Assembly: GCF_001653565.1 (NCBI RefSeq)
Contig: NZ_LYPB01000060.1
Span: forward strand, 1 to 64,000
Direction of reading: 5' to 3'
DNA length: 64,000 nucleotides
DNA from: Paenibacillus oryzisoli
Lineage (GTDB): Bacteria > Bacillota > Bacilli > Paenibacillales > NBRC-103111
Shown: positions 1-9,454 of the stretch, piece after piece
Numbering within the stretch: position 1 is the stretch's first letter
How the letters are laid out: every line of letters starts with the position of its first letter
Position numbers and translations under genes: made by a program
The notes under the pieces: generated by a model
What the model saw: only the letters and a program-made list of their open reading frames with translations
Told to the model about the DNA's origin: nothing
Database searches by the model: none

Positions 1-409
1 CTGCATAATTTTAAAAAATGAATGCTTAGGCCACGTAAGAACTCTAACCAATTTTTCAATTTGAATTGTGAAATCGACTCGGAAATCCATCTATTGTTCC
101 AAAGAGGGAAGAATTGGAAAAAATACATACATAAAATCCATTTAATTTGTTTGTGGCGGTGGAGTGAGGTCTGATTTGTCGCTGTTGAGGTAGAGGTAGA
201 GGTATATGCAGAGGCAGAAGTAGAAGTAGAAGTAGAAGTAGAAGTAGAAGTATATGTAGAGGCAGAACGTCCGAAATCCGAAAAAAGCGCCCCAATCTGA
301 AGCAATTGCTTCGAGAGGGGACTTTTTGAGGGCAGGCTTCATTGCATATGCTTCTTGTAAGCAGTTCTTTGAACGCGCTTTTTGCACGCAGTTCTTTCTA
401 CGAACCTCT
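1..409. other. Non-coding end region with a purine hexamer repeat
   Basis: No credible gene is visible. The open frames here encode only low-complexity Tyr/Phe or Leu runs created by the repeat and lack a ribosome binding site. At 220-249 there are five perfect tandem copies of the hexamer GTAGAA. They are flanked by two near-identical 18-bp copies (202-219 and 250-267) that begin GTATATG and differ at one base, so the whole block has a 48-bp period. The stretch at 128-150 resembles the dispersed repeat words in the 11107-11817 gap. The region follows the 3' end of lrgB. Confidence 0.7.
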
Positions 410-1102
410 CTAACTAAACCACCAATACAGGGGAATAAATAAAATCGACGTTATAATCCCGGCGGCGCCCATGGCAAATCCGCTCATACTGCCTTCCTCC
501 TCCGAATCTTTGAGGAGGCGTGCAGTGCCAATCCCATGTGCAGCGGTGCCAACGGCGATGCCGATGGAGAGCGTATCGCGCCATCCGAGCCAAGTCAGCA
601 GCTTTCGGCCGATCATGCTGCCGAAGAGCCCGGTGAGGACTGTTAGCACAGCCGTTAGCTCCGGCAAGCCGCCGAGATGGCGTGATATTTCGAGCGCGAT
701 AGGCGAGCTAACGGATTTGGGCAGCATGCTGAGCAGAATCTCACGGCTTCCGCCGAGCAGTCCAACCAGAGCGGCAGCGGTAACAATGCCGGATACGGAA
801 CCGAGCGTAACCGCAAGCAGGATGCTGGTCAGGTGTTTTTTTATCAATCCCGCGTGTTTATACAGCGGAACACCCAGGGCTACAGTTGCTGGTCCAAGCA
901 ACAAGGTAATCATATCCGCGCCTACTTTGTAGGCGGAATAGGGGATGTGGAAGCTAAGCAGTACCAAGATGATGAAGCCAGAACAGACAAAGAGCGGATG
1001 CAGCCAACGCCACCGCTGATGAATGAACTGAGCAGCCGTATAAGCTGCGACACTGAGTGTGATGCCGAACATCGGGTTCATAAGCCAAGAGAAGGAGGTC
1101 AT
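410..1102 (-). CDS. lrgB: LrgB/CidB-family membrane protein
   Basis: This is a 230-residue, highly hydrophobic protein with the LrgB-family layout: many membrane segments, a conserved SSPIALEISRHLGG-type stretch near residue 135 and a GTAAHGIGTARLL stretch near residue 185. LrgB works with LrgA at the cytoplasmic membrane in holin/antiholin-like control of murein hydrolase export and autolysis; in several Firmicutes LrgAB has been linked to pyruvate uptake. Which role applies here cannot be told from sequence. The start codon overlaps the lrgA stop by four bases (ATGA), so the genes are translationally coupled; the ribosome binding site AAGGTGGG lies inside lrgA. Length is normal for the family. 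Confidence 0.9.
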   Translation of the reverse strand: MTSFSWLMNPMFGITLSVAAYTAAQFIHQRWRWLHPLFVCSGFIILVLLSFHIPYSAYKVGADMITLLLGPATVALGVPLYKHAGLIKKHLTSILLAVTLGSVSGIVTAAALVGLLGGSREILLSMLPKSVSSPIALEISRHLGGLPELTAVLTVLTGLFGSMIGRKLLTWLGWRDTLSIGIAVGTAAHGIGTARLLKDSEEEGSMSGFAMGAAGIITSILFIPLYWWFS

Positions 1103-1497
1103 TTCATCCCACCTTCAGCTGTCTTTGGCCCAGGAGCACCAGTCTTCATCCGATGCCCTTTCTCCCCATGTCGTTGCAATTTGGATGTGATAAAGCCTGT
1201 AACAAGTAACACCGCGACCGAACTCCCCATGACACCTACTCCGATAGAAAGCCAGTTTCGCCCGATCAGGGGGAAGAAGGCCATGGTGCCCACGACAAAT
1301 GGCAGGAAAAACAGCATCATATGGCCCGTGAACCAATTCGCGGTCGTTTCGACCCATTCGAGCTTAATTAGCTTTGCAAACAGGGCGATAGTAAAAAGGA
1401 TAAGTCCAATCACATTGCCTGGAAGTGGGATGTGAAAGCTCGTTTGAAGCCAAATACCAATAAAGTTAAACGCAAGCAAAATTGCGAGTCCTAACAT
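1099..1497 (-). CDS. lrgA: LrgA/CidA-family holin-like protein
   Basis: This 132-residue protein has the four-helix LrgA/CidA topology, with a conserved IPLPGNVIGLILF stretch near residues 23-35 and a short charged C-terminal tail rich in Lys, Arg and Gly. It is the small holin/antiholin-like partner of LrgB and acts in the cytoplasmic membrane. AGGAGG lies five bases before the ATG. It is the first gene of a two-gene lrgAB operon. No lytS/lytR pair is adjacent; the two-component system upstream is of the sugar-type YesM/YesN class and more likely belongs to the nan genes. CidA and LrgA cannot be separated reliably by sequence alone. Confidence 0.88.
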   Translation of the reverse strand: MLGLAILLAFNFIGIWLQTSFHIPLPGNVIGLILFTIALFAKLIKLEWVETTANWFTGHMMLFFLPFVVGTMAFFPLIGRNWLSIGVGVMGSSVAVLLVTGFITSKLQRHGEKGHRMKTGAPGPKTAEGGMK

Positions 1498-1573
1498 AAG
1501 GTCCTCCTGTCTATCGTCTTGTTCTTCGTCCTTGTCTATCCTCTTGACCTGTCGTGATGTCTTAATTAATGCC

Positions 1574-3382
1574 CTACCGCGCTGGAATCCGTATCCTCAC
1601 GAGTGTCCCTTCGCCTAGATGACTCTCGACTTCAATCCCATACGCATCGCCAAAGTAAAAAACGATACGATCATGTACATTTTTGATGCCAATATGTGTT
1701 TCGTCCAGTGTGTCCGAAGGTTGAGCGAGCCGATTTCGCAGCTGGACAAGTTTCATTTCATCCATGCCAACTCCATTATCCCTGATCTGGATCAGCAAGT
1801 CATCCCCCGAAACTAAGGAAGATACTTCCAACAGTCCTGCATGACTGCTCCTTTCCAGTCCGTGGACGAAGGCATTTTCGATCAGCGGCTGCAATGAAAA
1901 ATGCAGAACTTGCAACGTCTCACTATCTACCGCGAGTTCTTCGCGATACTGAATTTTATCCCCGAAGCGCAGCTGTTGGATTTTCACATACAAGCGAATG
2001 TGGATTAATTCTTCCTGTAGGGTTACGGTTTCTTTCCCTGTTTGAATATGAATGCGGAACAGCCGGCCTAGGATACCGACCATTTCACCGACATCACGCT
2101 GTCCGCTGATAATAGCTTTCATTTGGATTGTTTCCAGCACATTAGCGAGAAAATGCGGATTGATCTGACTTTTCAAAGCACCATACTGTGCGACTTTCTG
2201 CTGGGCTTTAGACATGGAGGAACGTTCAATATAGTTCTGCAGGTCTTCTAGCATTTTACGGATACCGTGATACAACACGCCGAACTCATCCTGCCGGTCC
2301 GAGCTAAGATCCACATCGAAATTTCCTAAACCAACCATTTTCACCTTACGGCTCAGCAGAATGATCGGCTTCGTCACCCGCGCGGATAGAATGAACATGA
2401 ATAGTACGGCAGTTCCTAGAGATAAGAAAGCTAATGCTAGTATAATTTTGATCAAAATCTCCGCTTGTTTCGTCATTTCTTTCTCATCGATGGATTGAAT
2501 GACCTTCCAGCCCGAGTAGGGAGAGGTCACGAAGTTAATGAACGAATTGGCGCCGGCAAAATATGCGTAAAAGCTCCCATGCTCAGCAGTCAGAACAGTC
2601 TGAAGCTTTTGATTCTCGAGTGGAATCGGTTGATTGGCGTTCACTGACGTATTATCAGAATTATAAATACTAGCACCTTGGCTATCGATAATGGTGAAGT
2701 TGCGTTTACTCGTCTCCGACAATTTCAATATTTCACGTAAAGAATCTAATCGAATATCAATAAGCATCACCCCGAGTGGCTGCTTACTTCCGACTTTATT
2801 AATGACCCGCGCGATGGAAATAACGGGATCTTTGGCATTTACGCGATGGAAGGGAAGGTGAGTTCCGAATAAGACGATGCCACCTTTACTTCGCTGTGTC
2901 TGCACGTACCAATCCTCATGCGTGAAATCTTCCACATCATAATCCGAACGATTGAAATTCGCCGAGTAGAAAACACGAGAACCTGCGTAAATTTGCACGC
3001 TATCGACATTCTTAATTGTCATTTCAATCGAACTAACGAAGTGTTCAATCGTGTTCCCGTATTGAATTCGCTGATCGTTACTGTTCTCGTCACCATCTGC
3101 AACCCAATGCTCTAAGGCATTCTGCAGTTGCCCATCCATTTGCGCATTGAGCGTTCCTTTCTCGATACTCTGCAAATATTGATCGATATTGAAGGACAGA
3201 TTCGTAAGAATGAGGTTCGAGGAGCTTTGGTACTCATTTTTGACGGCTTGGATGGAGAAGAAATAGATAATGACCGAGATAATCAATAAGGGAACGGTAA
3301 TAATCAGAATCATTAGCACGAAGATTTGATGGTTAACATGCTTCATCCGATACTGCTGCGAGAGCCGCCGCCATGCATTCAA
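1574..3382 (-). CDS. YesM-type sensor histidine kinase of the nan region
   Basis: This is a 602-residue membrane kinase. A transmembrane helix at about 20-43 and another at about 308-332 enclose an extracytoplasmic sensing domain of about 260 residues (Cache-like), followed by HAMP, then a His_kinase domain with NPHF (phospho-acceptor His about 410) and an HATPase domain with IENAFVHG at about 501 and DNGVGMDE at about 535. The LytS/YesM family typically senses extracellular sugars or binding-protein complexes. It begins four bases after the stop of the response regulator, so the pair is co-transcribed with the regulator first. It is divergent from the sialic-acid importer, its likely target; that link is inferred from position only. 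Confidence 0.9.
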   Translation of the reverse strand: MNAWRRLSQQYRMKHVNHQIFVLMILIITVPLLIISVIIYFFSIQAVKNEYQSSSNLILTNLSFNIDQYLQSIEKGTLNAQMDGQLQNALEHWVADGDENSNDQRIQYGNTIEHFVSSIEMTIKNVDSVQIYAGSRVFYSANFNRSDYDVEDFTHEDWYVQTQRSKGGIVLFGTHLPFHRVNAKDPVISIARVINKVGSKQPLGVMLIDIRLDSLREILKLSETSKRNFTIIDSQGASIYNSDNTSVNANQPIPLENQKLQTVLTAEHGSFYAYFAGANSFINFVTSPYSGWKVIQSIDEKEMTKQAEILIKIILALAFLSLGTAVLFMFILSARVTKPIILLSRKVKMVGLGNFDVDLSSDRQDEFGVLYHGIRKMLEDLQNYIERSSMSKAQQKVAQYGALKSQINPHFLANVLETIQMKAIISGQRDVGEMVGILGRLFRIHIQTGKETVTLQEELIHIRLYVKIQQLRFGDKIQYREELAVDSETLQVLHFSLQPLIENAFVHGLERSSHAGLLEVSSLVSGDDLLIQIRDNGVGMDEMKLVQLRNRLAQPSDTLDETHIGIKNVHDRIVFYFGDAYGIEVESHLGEGTLVRIRIPAR

Positions 3383-3386
3383 AGGT

Positions 3387-5006
3387 TCACCATCCCCATT
3401 TCTTCCGATAGTCTGTTGGTGTCATGTTCGTAATGCTTCGGAAGGTTTTTACAAAATGTTTGTAGCTTTTATACCCACACATCGCGCACACATCGGTGAC
3501 CAAATACTCTGGCTTCTTCAAGCATTCTTGCGCATAGTGGATACGAATTTCGGTCACAAACCGCATGTAGTTTTTATCTAATTTTCTTTTGAAAATACGA
3601 CTTAAATACGAAGGATTATAGAAGAATCGATCAGCTACCATCTGCAGTGTAATGTCTTGATCGATATGCTCTTTAATATAAGCTTCTATGAGCTCAAAAA
3701 TAAGCACATCTTGGTGATTCGTTGAAGAGAACTCCTCTCGATACACTTCACTGACTTGCACCATCCAAGCGGCCAGCCAATTGAATAGGGCTTCGAGCGT
3801 TGGGAAATCATCGACACACGTCAGTTTTAACAGTTTTTCACTGTAAACGCCTTCGACAGGAACGCCATTGCGGTGGGCGAAGCGAACGGTAATCGAGATG
3901 ATATCTTGTATATAGGCGAATCCACGATCCAGCGAAGTGTGGGGCATATGCGTCCGCAGATCCGTGGCTAAGCGCTGCATAAGCTCCTCGATATCCCGTA
4001 TATTACCGCTTTCAAGTCCAGCGATCAATCGGTTCTTATCGGTCTCTTCCAGTAGTAGTCGGGTATCCTTAGCACGCGTTTGTGTTTCATTCGTTTCAAC
4101 TGGCAAGAAGAACTGTCGATTCACTTGATAGTAGCGTTGATACAGGGCTTGATCCGTTTGACGAAGCAACTGTGGCAATTGCGAACTATCCGATGTTGCT
4201 TTGCCAATCGCCATGAATAAGCTGGAATTGCTCACTGTAAATGAGTCAGGCTCGACCTCGTACGTACTTGCTTGATCACCCAATAGTGCTATCGCATAGC
4301 ATTTGGTCTTATCTATATATAAGAGAAGAGGTATGGGAATACTGGAACGATACACTGATTCTAAAGCCCTCCGAATAATGCCTTCGGCTTGTTGTCGGAA
4401 CTCTCTTTTATCATAAAATGAGACCGAATCTTGAGGAAACCATGTCACGACCATAGGTTGGTATCGAATCGTCAAATGCCCAAAGTCATGGAGATGTTGG
4501 CGTATACCTTCGTCCCAAGCCGCATGTTCATTCTCCAGTAAATACTTGACCAACTGGTTGCTTTTATAGGTTCTAATTTCGCTGGCTTGTTGTTCCAGAT
4601 CCATACGTTGCGCTCGTTCATCATGCTTTTGCTTTAGCGCAGCCATACAGCTTTGAAGGGTCGCAAAGCTCTCGTCATATTCAAGAGGCTTTAGCAGAAA
4701 GGCATATACACCGCCAAGACGTATCGCCTTCTGAGCATATTCAAAATCATTGAAACCCGTCAAAATAATAAAAAGGGTATCTGGGCGTGTCGCTCGAATG
4801 TGTTCAATCATCTGAAGACCGTCCATCTCGGGCATGCGAATATCTGTGATAATCAAATCTGGTTGCACATGTTGAGCTGTGAGCCAGCCTTCCTTGCCAT
4901 TGACAGCTTCAACAATTGTAGTGAAACCAAGCTCTGCCCAGTCAAAATAGTGCTGCAAGCCAGCTCTGATGAGTGGTTCATCCTCGACAATGAGTAGTTT
5001 ATACAT
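3387..5006 (-). CDS. YesN-type AraC-family response regulator of the nan region
   Basis: This 539-residue protein has an N-terminal receiver domain with acidic residues at 8-9, phospho-acceptor Asp at about 55 (LIITD) and Lys in FLLKP. A long central region follows, and the last 100 or so residues form an AraC-type double helix-turn-helix ending in the family signature (CGYKSYKHFVKTFRS...TPTDYR). A GGGGGAA ribosome binding site precedes the ATG. It pairs with the downstream kinase. The 222-bp space to the divergent binding-protein gene is the obvious place for its operator. Activation of the nan import and catabolic genes is inferred from gene order. Confidence 0.9.
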   Translation of the reverse strand: MYKLLIVEDEPLIRAGLQHYFDWAELGFTTIVEAVNGKEGWLTAQHVQPDLIITDIRMPEMDGLQMIEHIRATRPDTLFIILTGFNDFEYAQKAIRLGGVYAFLLKPLEYDESFATLQSCMAALKQKHDERAQRMDLEQQASEIRTYKSNQLVKYLLENEHAAWDEGIRQHLHDFGHLTIRYQPMVVTWFPQDSVSFYDKREFRQQAEGIIRRALESVYRSSIPIPLLLYIDKTKCYAIALLGDQASTYEVEPDSFTVSNSSLFMAIGKATSDSSQLPQLLRQTDQALYQRYYQVNRQFFLPVETNETQTRAKDTRLLLEETDKNRLIAGLESGNIRDIEELMQRLATDLRTHMPHTSLDRGFAYIQDIISITVRFAHRNGVPVEGVYSEKLLKLTCVDDFPTLEALFNWLAAWMVQVSEVYREEFSSTNHQDVLIFELIEAYIKEHIDQDITLQMVADRFFYNPSYLSRIFKRKLDKNYMRFVTEIRIHYAQECLKKPEYLVTDVCAMCGYKSYKHFVKTFRSITNMTPTDYRKKWGW

Positions 5007-5030
5007 GAAGTTCCCCCAGCTTGTTAGGAC

Positions 5031-5059
5031 TTGAAACCGTGCGGTAACACAAGTATAAC
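5031..5059 (+). promoter_or_regulatory. Sigma-A-like promoter of the nan operon
   Basis: TTGAAA at 5031-5036 and TATAAC at 5054-5059 are separated by 17 bp, a near-consensus SigA promoter. The predicted start is near 5066, leaving an untranslated leader of about 160 bases before the ATG at 5229. It lies in the divergent gap shared with the two-component genes. Confidence 0.5.
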
Positions 5060-5228
5060 ACTAAAATTATCGGAATTGAGGCTCTCATTTGCTGGAAAAC
5101 GAACAGGTCAGAATACGACTATGAATGTAAAGATACGGGGATTCTCCTCCATTTTAATTTCACGTATGCTTAGTGCACGGAATGAAACGAATCATGTTTA
5201 TTCCACAAACAATAACGGGGGTGCTCAC

Positions 5229-6629
5229 ATGAGGGCTATGAAAAAAGGACTTATGACACTGGTAGGCGTTGCTCTTGTCGGGTCGCAGTTAGTTGCATGT
5301 ACGAATTCATCTACGAATACACCAGCGAACACAGCCACGAGTACTGCCGAAAGTAAAGCGGTTACACCAAGTCCGGCGGCTGCGAAGGCAGTTGAGATTA
5401 CGTGGTGGAATTTCCCGAATTTTCAACCGCTAGATGGGGAAGTTGGGAAATACGAGAAGGGAATCATTGCCGCTTTTAACAAGAAACATCCAGAGATTAA
5501 AGTCAATTTAGAGATGATTACCTTTGAAGGCGGTCCGCAAAAGCTAAACGTTGCTATCGCTTCGAATTCGGCACCAGATGTGATCTACGATGCGCCTGGA
5601 CGCATCATTGACTGGGGGAAGAAGAAGTTACTGGCTCCGCTGAATGACATTGTTACCGAAGAAGTGAAGAAAGATATTACGCCAGCCCTGTGGAAGCAAT
5701 CCATGGTTGGGGATCAGATCTACATGTATCCGATTAATACTGCACCGTTCATGATGGCCGTTAATAAGACCGTATTCGAGAAAATCGGAGCGCTTGATTT
5801 ACTGCCGCTGAGTCGACCTGACCGGACGTGGACCATGGCTGAATATGAGAAAGCGTTGCAAGCCGTGAAGGAGAAAGCGCCTGAAATCATTCCAACGGGC
5901 TTCTTCGCCAAAAGTACAGCAGGTGATCAAGGGACTCGCGCCTATATTGCCAATCTAGGGGTTTCAAGATTCTTGAGTGAAGATAACTCCAAAGTAGCAA
6001 TTAATACGGATAACGCTGCCAAAGCATTGGATTGGGTAGCTAAAGCGACGAAGGATAAGATCAGTGTGTCCGGTTCTGCCTCCCTCGCCGCAGCGGATGT
6101 CAACGATTTATTCTTGCAAGGTAAATTAGCTTTTACGCTTAATTATTCAGCTGTCCTTAAAGCACAGAACGTTCCTCTTAAAAAGGTGCAATTCGAAGAT
6201 GTTCTGCTGCCATTCCCTACATTAGATGGATCTAAGCCTAAGCTTGAACCGTATTTGGGCGGTATGGCCGTGTTTAATAACGGAAATGCGGACAAGATTG
6301 CAGCTGCCAAGAAGTTGGTCGATTTCATTGCGAACGATCCCGAGTATGCAAAGAAAAACTTAATTCAAACGGGTGGATTGTCTGCACGTACGTCAATTAC
6401 AGGTCTTTATAGTGATGCTGAATATAAATATGCAGAAACAGCTCGTCAATTCATCACAGATGCACCAACAATTGCCGATGGTTACGCAGAAATTCGTACA
6501 TTTTGGTTCCCTGAATTGCAACGTGTGTTAACGGGTGGAGCAACAGGTAAGGAAGCATTGGATAGCTTTGCGGCTAAGGCGAACGAAGCCATTGCCAAAG
6601 CAAAGAAAGAGCAAGCAGCCTCCAAATAA
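5229..6629 (+). CDS. Sugar ABC importer binding lipoprotein, probably for sialic acid or a sialoside
   Basis: This is a 466-residue family 1 extracellular solute-binding protein. The start at 5229 is chosen because GGGGG at 5217-5221 lies seven bases upstream and the product then begins with a good lipoprotein signal peptide (MRAMKKG..., lipobox LVAC, lipidated Cys about 24). A longer open frame begins at 5031, but it has no ribosome binding site and would bury the signal peptide. A Ser/Thr/Ala-rich tether follows, then the mature domain with the WWNF opening and the DVIYDAPG stretch typical of the family. Two permeases and nan genes follow, so the ligand is probably sialic acid or a sialylated glycan; ligand identity is inferred from context. 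Confidence 0.88.
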   Translation: MRAMKKGLMTLVGVALVGSQLVACTNSSTNTPANTATSTAESKAVTPSPAAAKAVEITWWNFPNFQPLDGEVGKYEKGIIAAFNKKHPEIKVNLEMITFEGGPQKLNVAIASNSAPDVIYDAPGRIIDWGKKKLLAPLNDIVTEEVKKDITPALWKQSMVGDQIYMYPINTAPFMMAVNKTVFEKIGALDLLPLSRPDRTWTMAEYEKALQAVKEKAPEIIPTGFFAKSTAGDQGTRAYIANLGVSRFLSEDNSKVAINTDNAAKALDWVAKATKDKISVSGSASLAAADVNDLFLQGKLAFTLNYSAVLKAQNVPLKKVQFEDVLLPFPTLDGSKPKLEPYLGGMAVFNNGNADKIAAAKKLVDFIANDPEYAKKNLIQTGGLSARTSITGLYSDAEYKYAETARQFITDAPTIADGYAEIRTFWFPELQRVLTGGATGKEALDSFAAKANEAIAKAKKEQAASK

Positions 6630-6710
6630 GTAACGAAGAGTGTCCACTGGGAGTAGAGTGCGATTGTACTCTACTCTTTTCATCTCAATAAAGAAAGGGA
6701 GGGAAGAAAC

Positions 6711-7607
6711 ATGGAGGTTACGGTTCGTAAAACCAAGAGTTATATTCGTCGAGATTGGCTTATGAGCTATATTTTTCTACTGCCTGCACTTGGATTCTTT
6801 CTGCTATTTGTCGCTTATCCCATGGTAAAAGGGATTTACATTAGCTTCTTCGATTATTCCTTGCGTACATTCAACTTTATAGGATTCGCTAATTATGTCG
6901 ATTTGATTCACAACGAAACGTTTCTGAAATCGATGCGAAATACGCTTCTGCTTGTCGTTATAACAGTTCCTATTGTCATTGTTTTCTCCTTATTCGTAGC
7001 GGTTTCTATTTATAAGAAAAAGGAATTCGCACGATCATTCTATCGTGGGGTCTTCTATCTGCCAGCCGTATCTTCTGTCGTTAGTATTACGGTCGTATGG
7101 GGATGGATCTACCATCCGAATTATGGCATTCTCAACTATTTAGGGGGATTAATTGGCCTTGAACCGATGTCATGGTTAGGCGATCAGCGAACCGCTTTAT
7201 TAGCGATTATTGCCGTTTTAATTACGACATCTGTTGGTCAGCCAATCATTCTTTACGTAGCTTCCCTAGGCAATATTCCGACTTCTTATATCGAAGCGGC
7301 TGAAATCGATCGGGCTAATCCTTGGCAAATCTTTTTGAAAATTATTTGGCCTATGCTCATGCCGACTAATCTCTATATTATCGTTATCACGACGATCAAT
7401 ACATTCCAATGTTTCGCTTTAATTCAGTTGCTTACTTCTGGCGGGCCTGTTTATAGTACTTCGACCGTCATGTATGGCGTGTACGAGCAAGCTTTCGTGC
7501 TTGGCCATTTCGGCAGTGCCTCGGCGATGGGTGTGTTCCTTGCGATTATTATCGGGGTTATCTCGTTGATTCAATTTAAATTCTTTGGCAGCGATGTTGA
7601 GTACTAG
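6711..7607 (+). CDS. Carbohydrate ABC importer permease, MalF/UgpA type
   Basis: This is a 298-residue inner-membrane permease with six predicted helices and the cytoplasmic EAA loop (EAAEIDRANPWQIF at about 200) that docks with the ATPase. It carries the short MalF-type N-terminus (SYIFLLPALGFFLLF). A strong AAAGGGAGG site precedes the ATG. It follows the binding protein by 81 bp and precedes the second permease by 11 bp. No ATPase gene occurs anywhere in this operon, so energy coupling is presumably by a shared MsmX-type ATPase, as known for related Firmicute importers. Confidence 0.92.
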   Translation: MEVTVRKTKSYIRRDWLMSYIFLLPALGFFLLFVAYPMVKGIYISFFDYSLRTFNFIGFANYVDLIHNETFLKSMRNTLLLVVITVPIVIVFSLFVAVSIYKKKEFARSFYRGVFYLPAVSSVVSITVVWGWIYHPNYGILNYLGGLIGLEPMSWLGDQRTALLAIIAVLITTSVGQPIILYVASLGNIPTSYIEAAEIDRANPWQIFLKIIWPMLMPTNLYIIVITTINTFQCFALIQLLTSGGPVYSTSTVMYGVYEQAFVLGHFGSASAMGVFLAIIIGVISLIQFKFFGSDVEY

Positions 7608-7618
7608 GAGGGGACATC

Positions 7619-8449
7619 ATGAGAGTAAACGCTGGGCAAAGGGTATTTAACGGATTTTCTACGGTATTATTAATTCTTTCTACGTTGTTTTTCATATTTC
7701 CGTTTTATTGGATTGTGACGGGGGCTTTTAAGTTCCAAACGGTGGCCACACAAATTCCGCCAGAATGGTTCCCGCTCAAACCGACCTTGCAGAATTGGGT
7801 AGATTTATTCAAAAATCCAGTATGGCGCTGGACGCTAAACAGTTTCATCATTGCGGTAGTTGAAATGTTCGCTGTCTGTCTAGTTTCGGCTTCTGCCGGC
7901 TATGTCCTGGCGAAGAAATTGTTCCCAGGCCGGAAAATTATTTTTACAATGTTCATCGCTGCAATGGCCTTACCGAAGCAAGTCATTCTTGTACCACTCT
8001 TTACGATGTTGGCCGATTTCGGATGGGTCAATACGTATCATGGACTTATTTTACCAGCAATTGGATGGCCATTCGGTGTGTTCTTGATGAAACAATTCGC
8101 TCAAACCGTACCAGGGGAGTTAATTGAAGCGGCGAAGATCGATGGTTGCTCCGAAATCCGACTATTCTCTACGATTATCTTGCCATTACTTAAACCCGCG
8201 TTAGGGGCGTTAGCGATCTTTACTTTCATTGCCTCGTGGAACGATTATTTCAGTCAGCTCATTATGACGAGGTCTACCTCGATGATGACACTGCCGCTAG
8301 GGGTAGCCACGATGCAAGGCGAATTTACAACCAACTACGGAATCATGATGGCCGGAGCCGCACTCGCGTCTGTCCCTATGATTACGATCTTTCTCGTGTT
8401 CCAAAAAGCCTTTACACAAGGGATTACAATGGGTGCGGTCAAGGGTTAA
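7619..8449 (+). CDS. Carbohydrate ABC importer permease, MalG/UgpE type
   Basis: This 276-residue permease partners the preceding MalF-type protein. It has six hydrophobic helices, the EAAKIDGCSEIRLF coupling motif at about residue 170 and the typical C-terminus ending GAVKG. AGGAGGGG stands just before the ATG. The pair with the upstream lipoprotein forms the importer that would bring sialic acid or its oligosaccharides into the cell for the nan enzymes that follow 69 bp downstream. Confidence 0.92.
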   Translation: MRVNAGQRVFNGFSTVLLILSTLFFIFPFYWIVTGAFKFQTVATQIPPEWFPLKPTLQNWVDLFKNPVWRWTLNSFIIAVVEMFAVCLVSASAGYVLAKKLFPGRKIIFTMFIAAMALPKQVILVPLFTMLADFGWVNTYHGLILPAIGWPFGVFLMKQFAQTVPGELIEAAKIDGCSEIRLFSTIILPLLKPALGALAIFTFIASWNDYFSQLIMTRSTSMMTLPLGVATMQGEFTTNYGIMMAGAALASVPMITIFLVFQKAFTQGITMGAVKG

Positions 8450-8518
8450 GGTTAAAGTGACATGGTACATTAAATGGGTTAACGATTCAATCAATTCATC
8501 ACTTGGAGGAAATAGGAT

Positions 8519-9436
8519 ATGAAACCTTATAATTTAGAACAATTTCGCGGTATTATTATCGCTTTATATGCGAGTTATGATGAGCAAGGAGAAATAAATA
8601 CAGACGCAGTCCGACGATTAGCTCGTTATTATGCCTCGACGGGCGTAAAAGGGCTTTATGTTGGGGGGAGCTCGGGAGAGGGGATGCTTCAAACCGTTGA
8701 AGAACGTACGGGGATCCTTGCTGCTGTGATGGAGGAAGTCGGTCATGAACTGACGATTATTGCTCATGTAGGAGCAGCCGCAACAAGAGATAGTGTCGCA
8801 CTTGCCAAGCATGCGGAAGAAGTTGGGGCACATGCGGTTTCAGCGGTTCCTGCGATTTATTATCGCTTATCTCCTGATAGTGTAGAGGGACATTGGCAGG
8901 CGATCATTGATAGTACTTCGCTGCCGTTCATCATTTACCATATTCCGCAAACGACTGGCTTTCAATTATCGAAGGGCTTGTTAATGAAAATGGCCTCGCA
9001 AGAAAAGGTGATTGGCGTTAAGATTTCCGCAGAAAGCACCTTTGAGCTTCAACAATTCAAGGCGGCAGGAGGCAGCGAGTTCCTCGTATTCAACGGTCCT
9101 GATGAGCAGTACTTAGCTGGACGCAGTATTGGTGCAGATGGTGGTATTGGCGGAACCTACGGGGTGATGCCGGAGCTATTCCTCAAGATCGAACAGTGCT
9201 ATGTAGCGGGACAAATGCGCGAAGCGCAGGAGTGGCAGTTCAAAGTTAACGAACTTATTGTCCAATTACTGTCTTTCCCGTCCTTATATGGGGCTTGCAA
9301 AGCGATTCTAAAGCTGCGTGGCTACGATATTGGAGAGCCGAGAATGCCATTATTACCCTGTACAGCAGGAGATCAAGGGCGGATCGAAGAATTGAATACG
9401 CGGATCATGACACTGGTTAAATTGGCTAAGGCATAA
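8519..9436 (+). CDS. nanA: N-acetylneuraminate lyase (DHDPS/NAL family)
   Basis: This 305-residue TIM-barrel aldolase has the family hallmarks: the GGSSGEG carboxylate-binding loop at 49-55, Tyr about 140 in FIIYHIP and the Schiff-base Lys about 168 in IGVKIS. These positions match Tyr137 and Lys165 of the E. coli enzyme. It would cleave N-acetylneuraminate to N-acetylmannosamine and pyruvate in the cytoplasm. Sequence alone cannot exclude another DHDPS-family aldolase, but the adjoining NanE-type epimerase and ROK kinase make the sialic-acid role convincing. A GGAGGAAAT site precedes the ATG. Confidence 0.88.
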   Translation: MKPYNLEQFRGIIIALYASYDEQGEINTDAVRRLARYYASTGVKGLYVGGSSGEGMLQTVEERTGILAAVMEEVGHELTIIAHVGAAATRDSVALAKHAEEVGAHAVSAVPAIYYRLSPDSVEGHWQAIIDSTSLPFIIYHIPQTTGFQLSKGLLMKMASQEKVIGVKISAESTFELQQFKAAGGSEFLVFNGPDEQYLAGRSIGADGGIGGTYGVMPELFLKIEQCYVAGQMREAQEWQFKVNELIVQLLSFPSLYGACKAILKLRGYDIGEPRMPLLPCTAGDQGRIEELNTRIMTLVKLAKA

Positions 9437-9454
9437 GAGGGAGGAATGGTAACG

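Noticed and set aside
142-387. Tyr/Phe-rich minus-strand ORF
   Set aside because: It is only the translation of the hexamer repeat; no ribosome binding site and no conserved features.
5031-5228. N-terminal extension of the nan binding-protein frame
   Set aside because: The frame is open from 5031 but contains the predicted promoter, has no ribosome binding site and would place the lipoprotein signal 66 residues inside the protein.
5007-5228. CcpA (cre) site in the nan promoter region
   Set aside because: Candidates such as TGAAACCG and TGAAACGAATCA deviate too far from the consensus palindrome.
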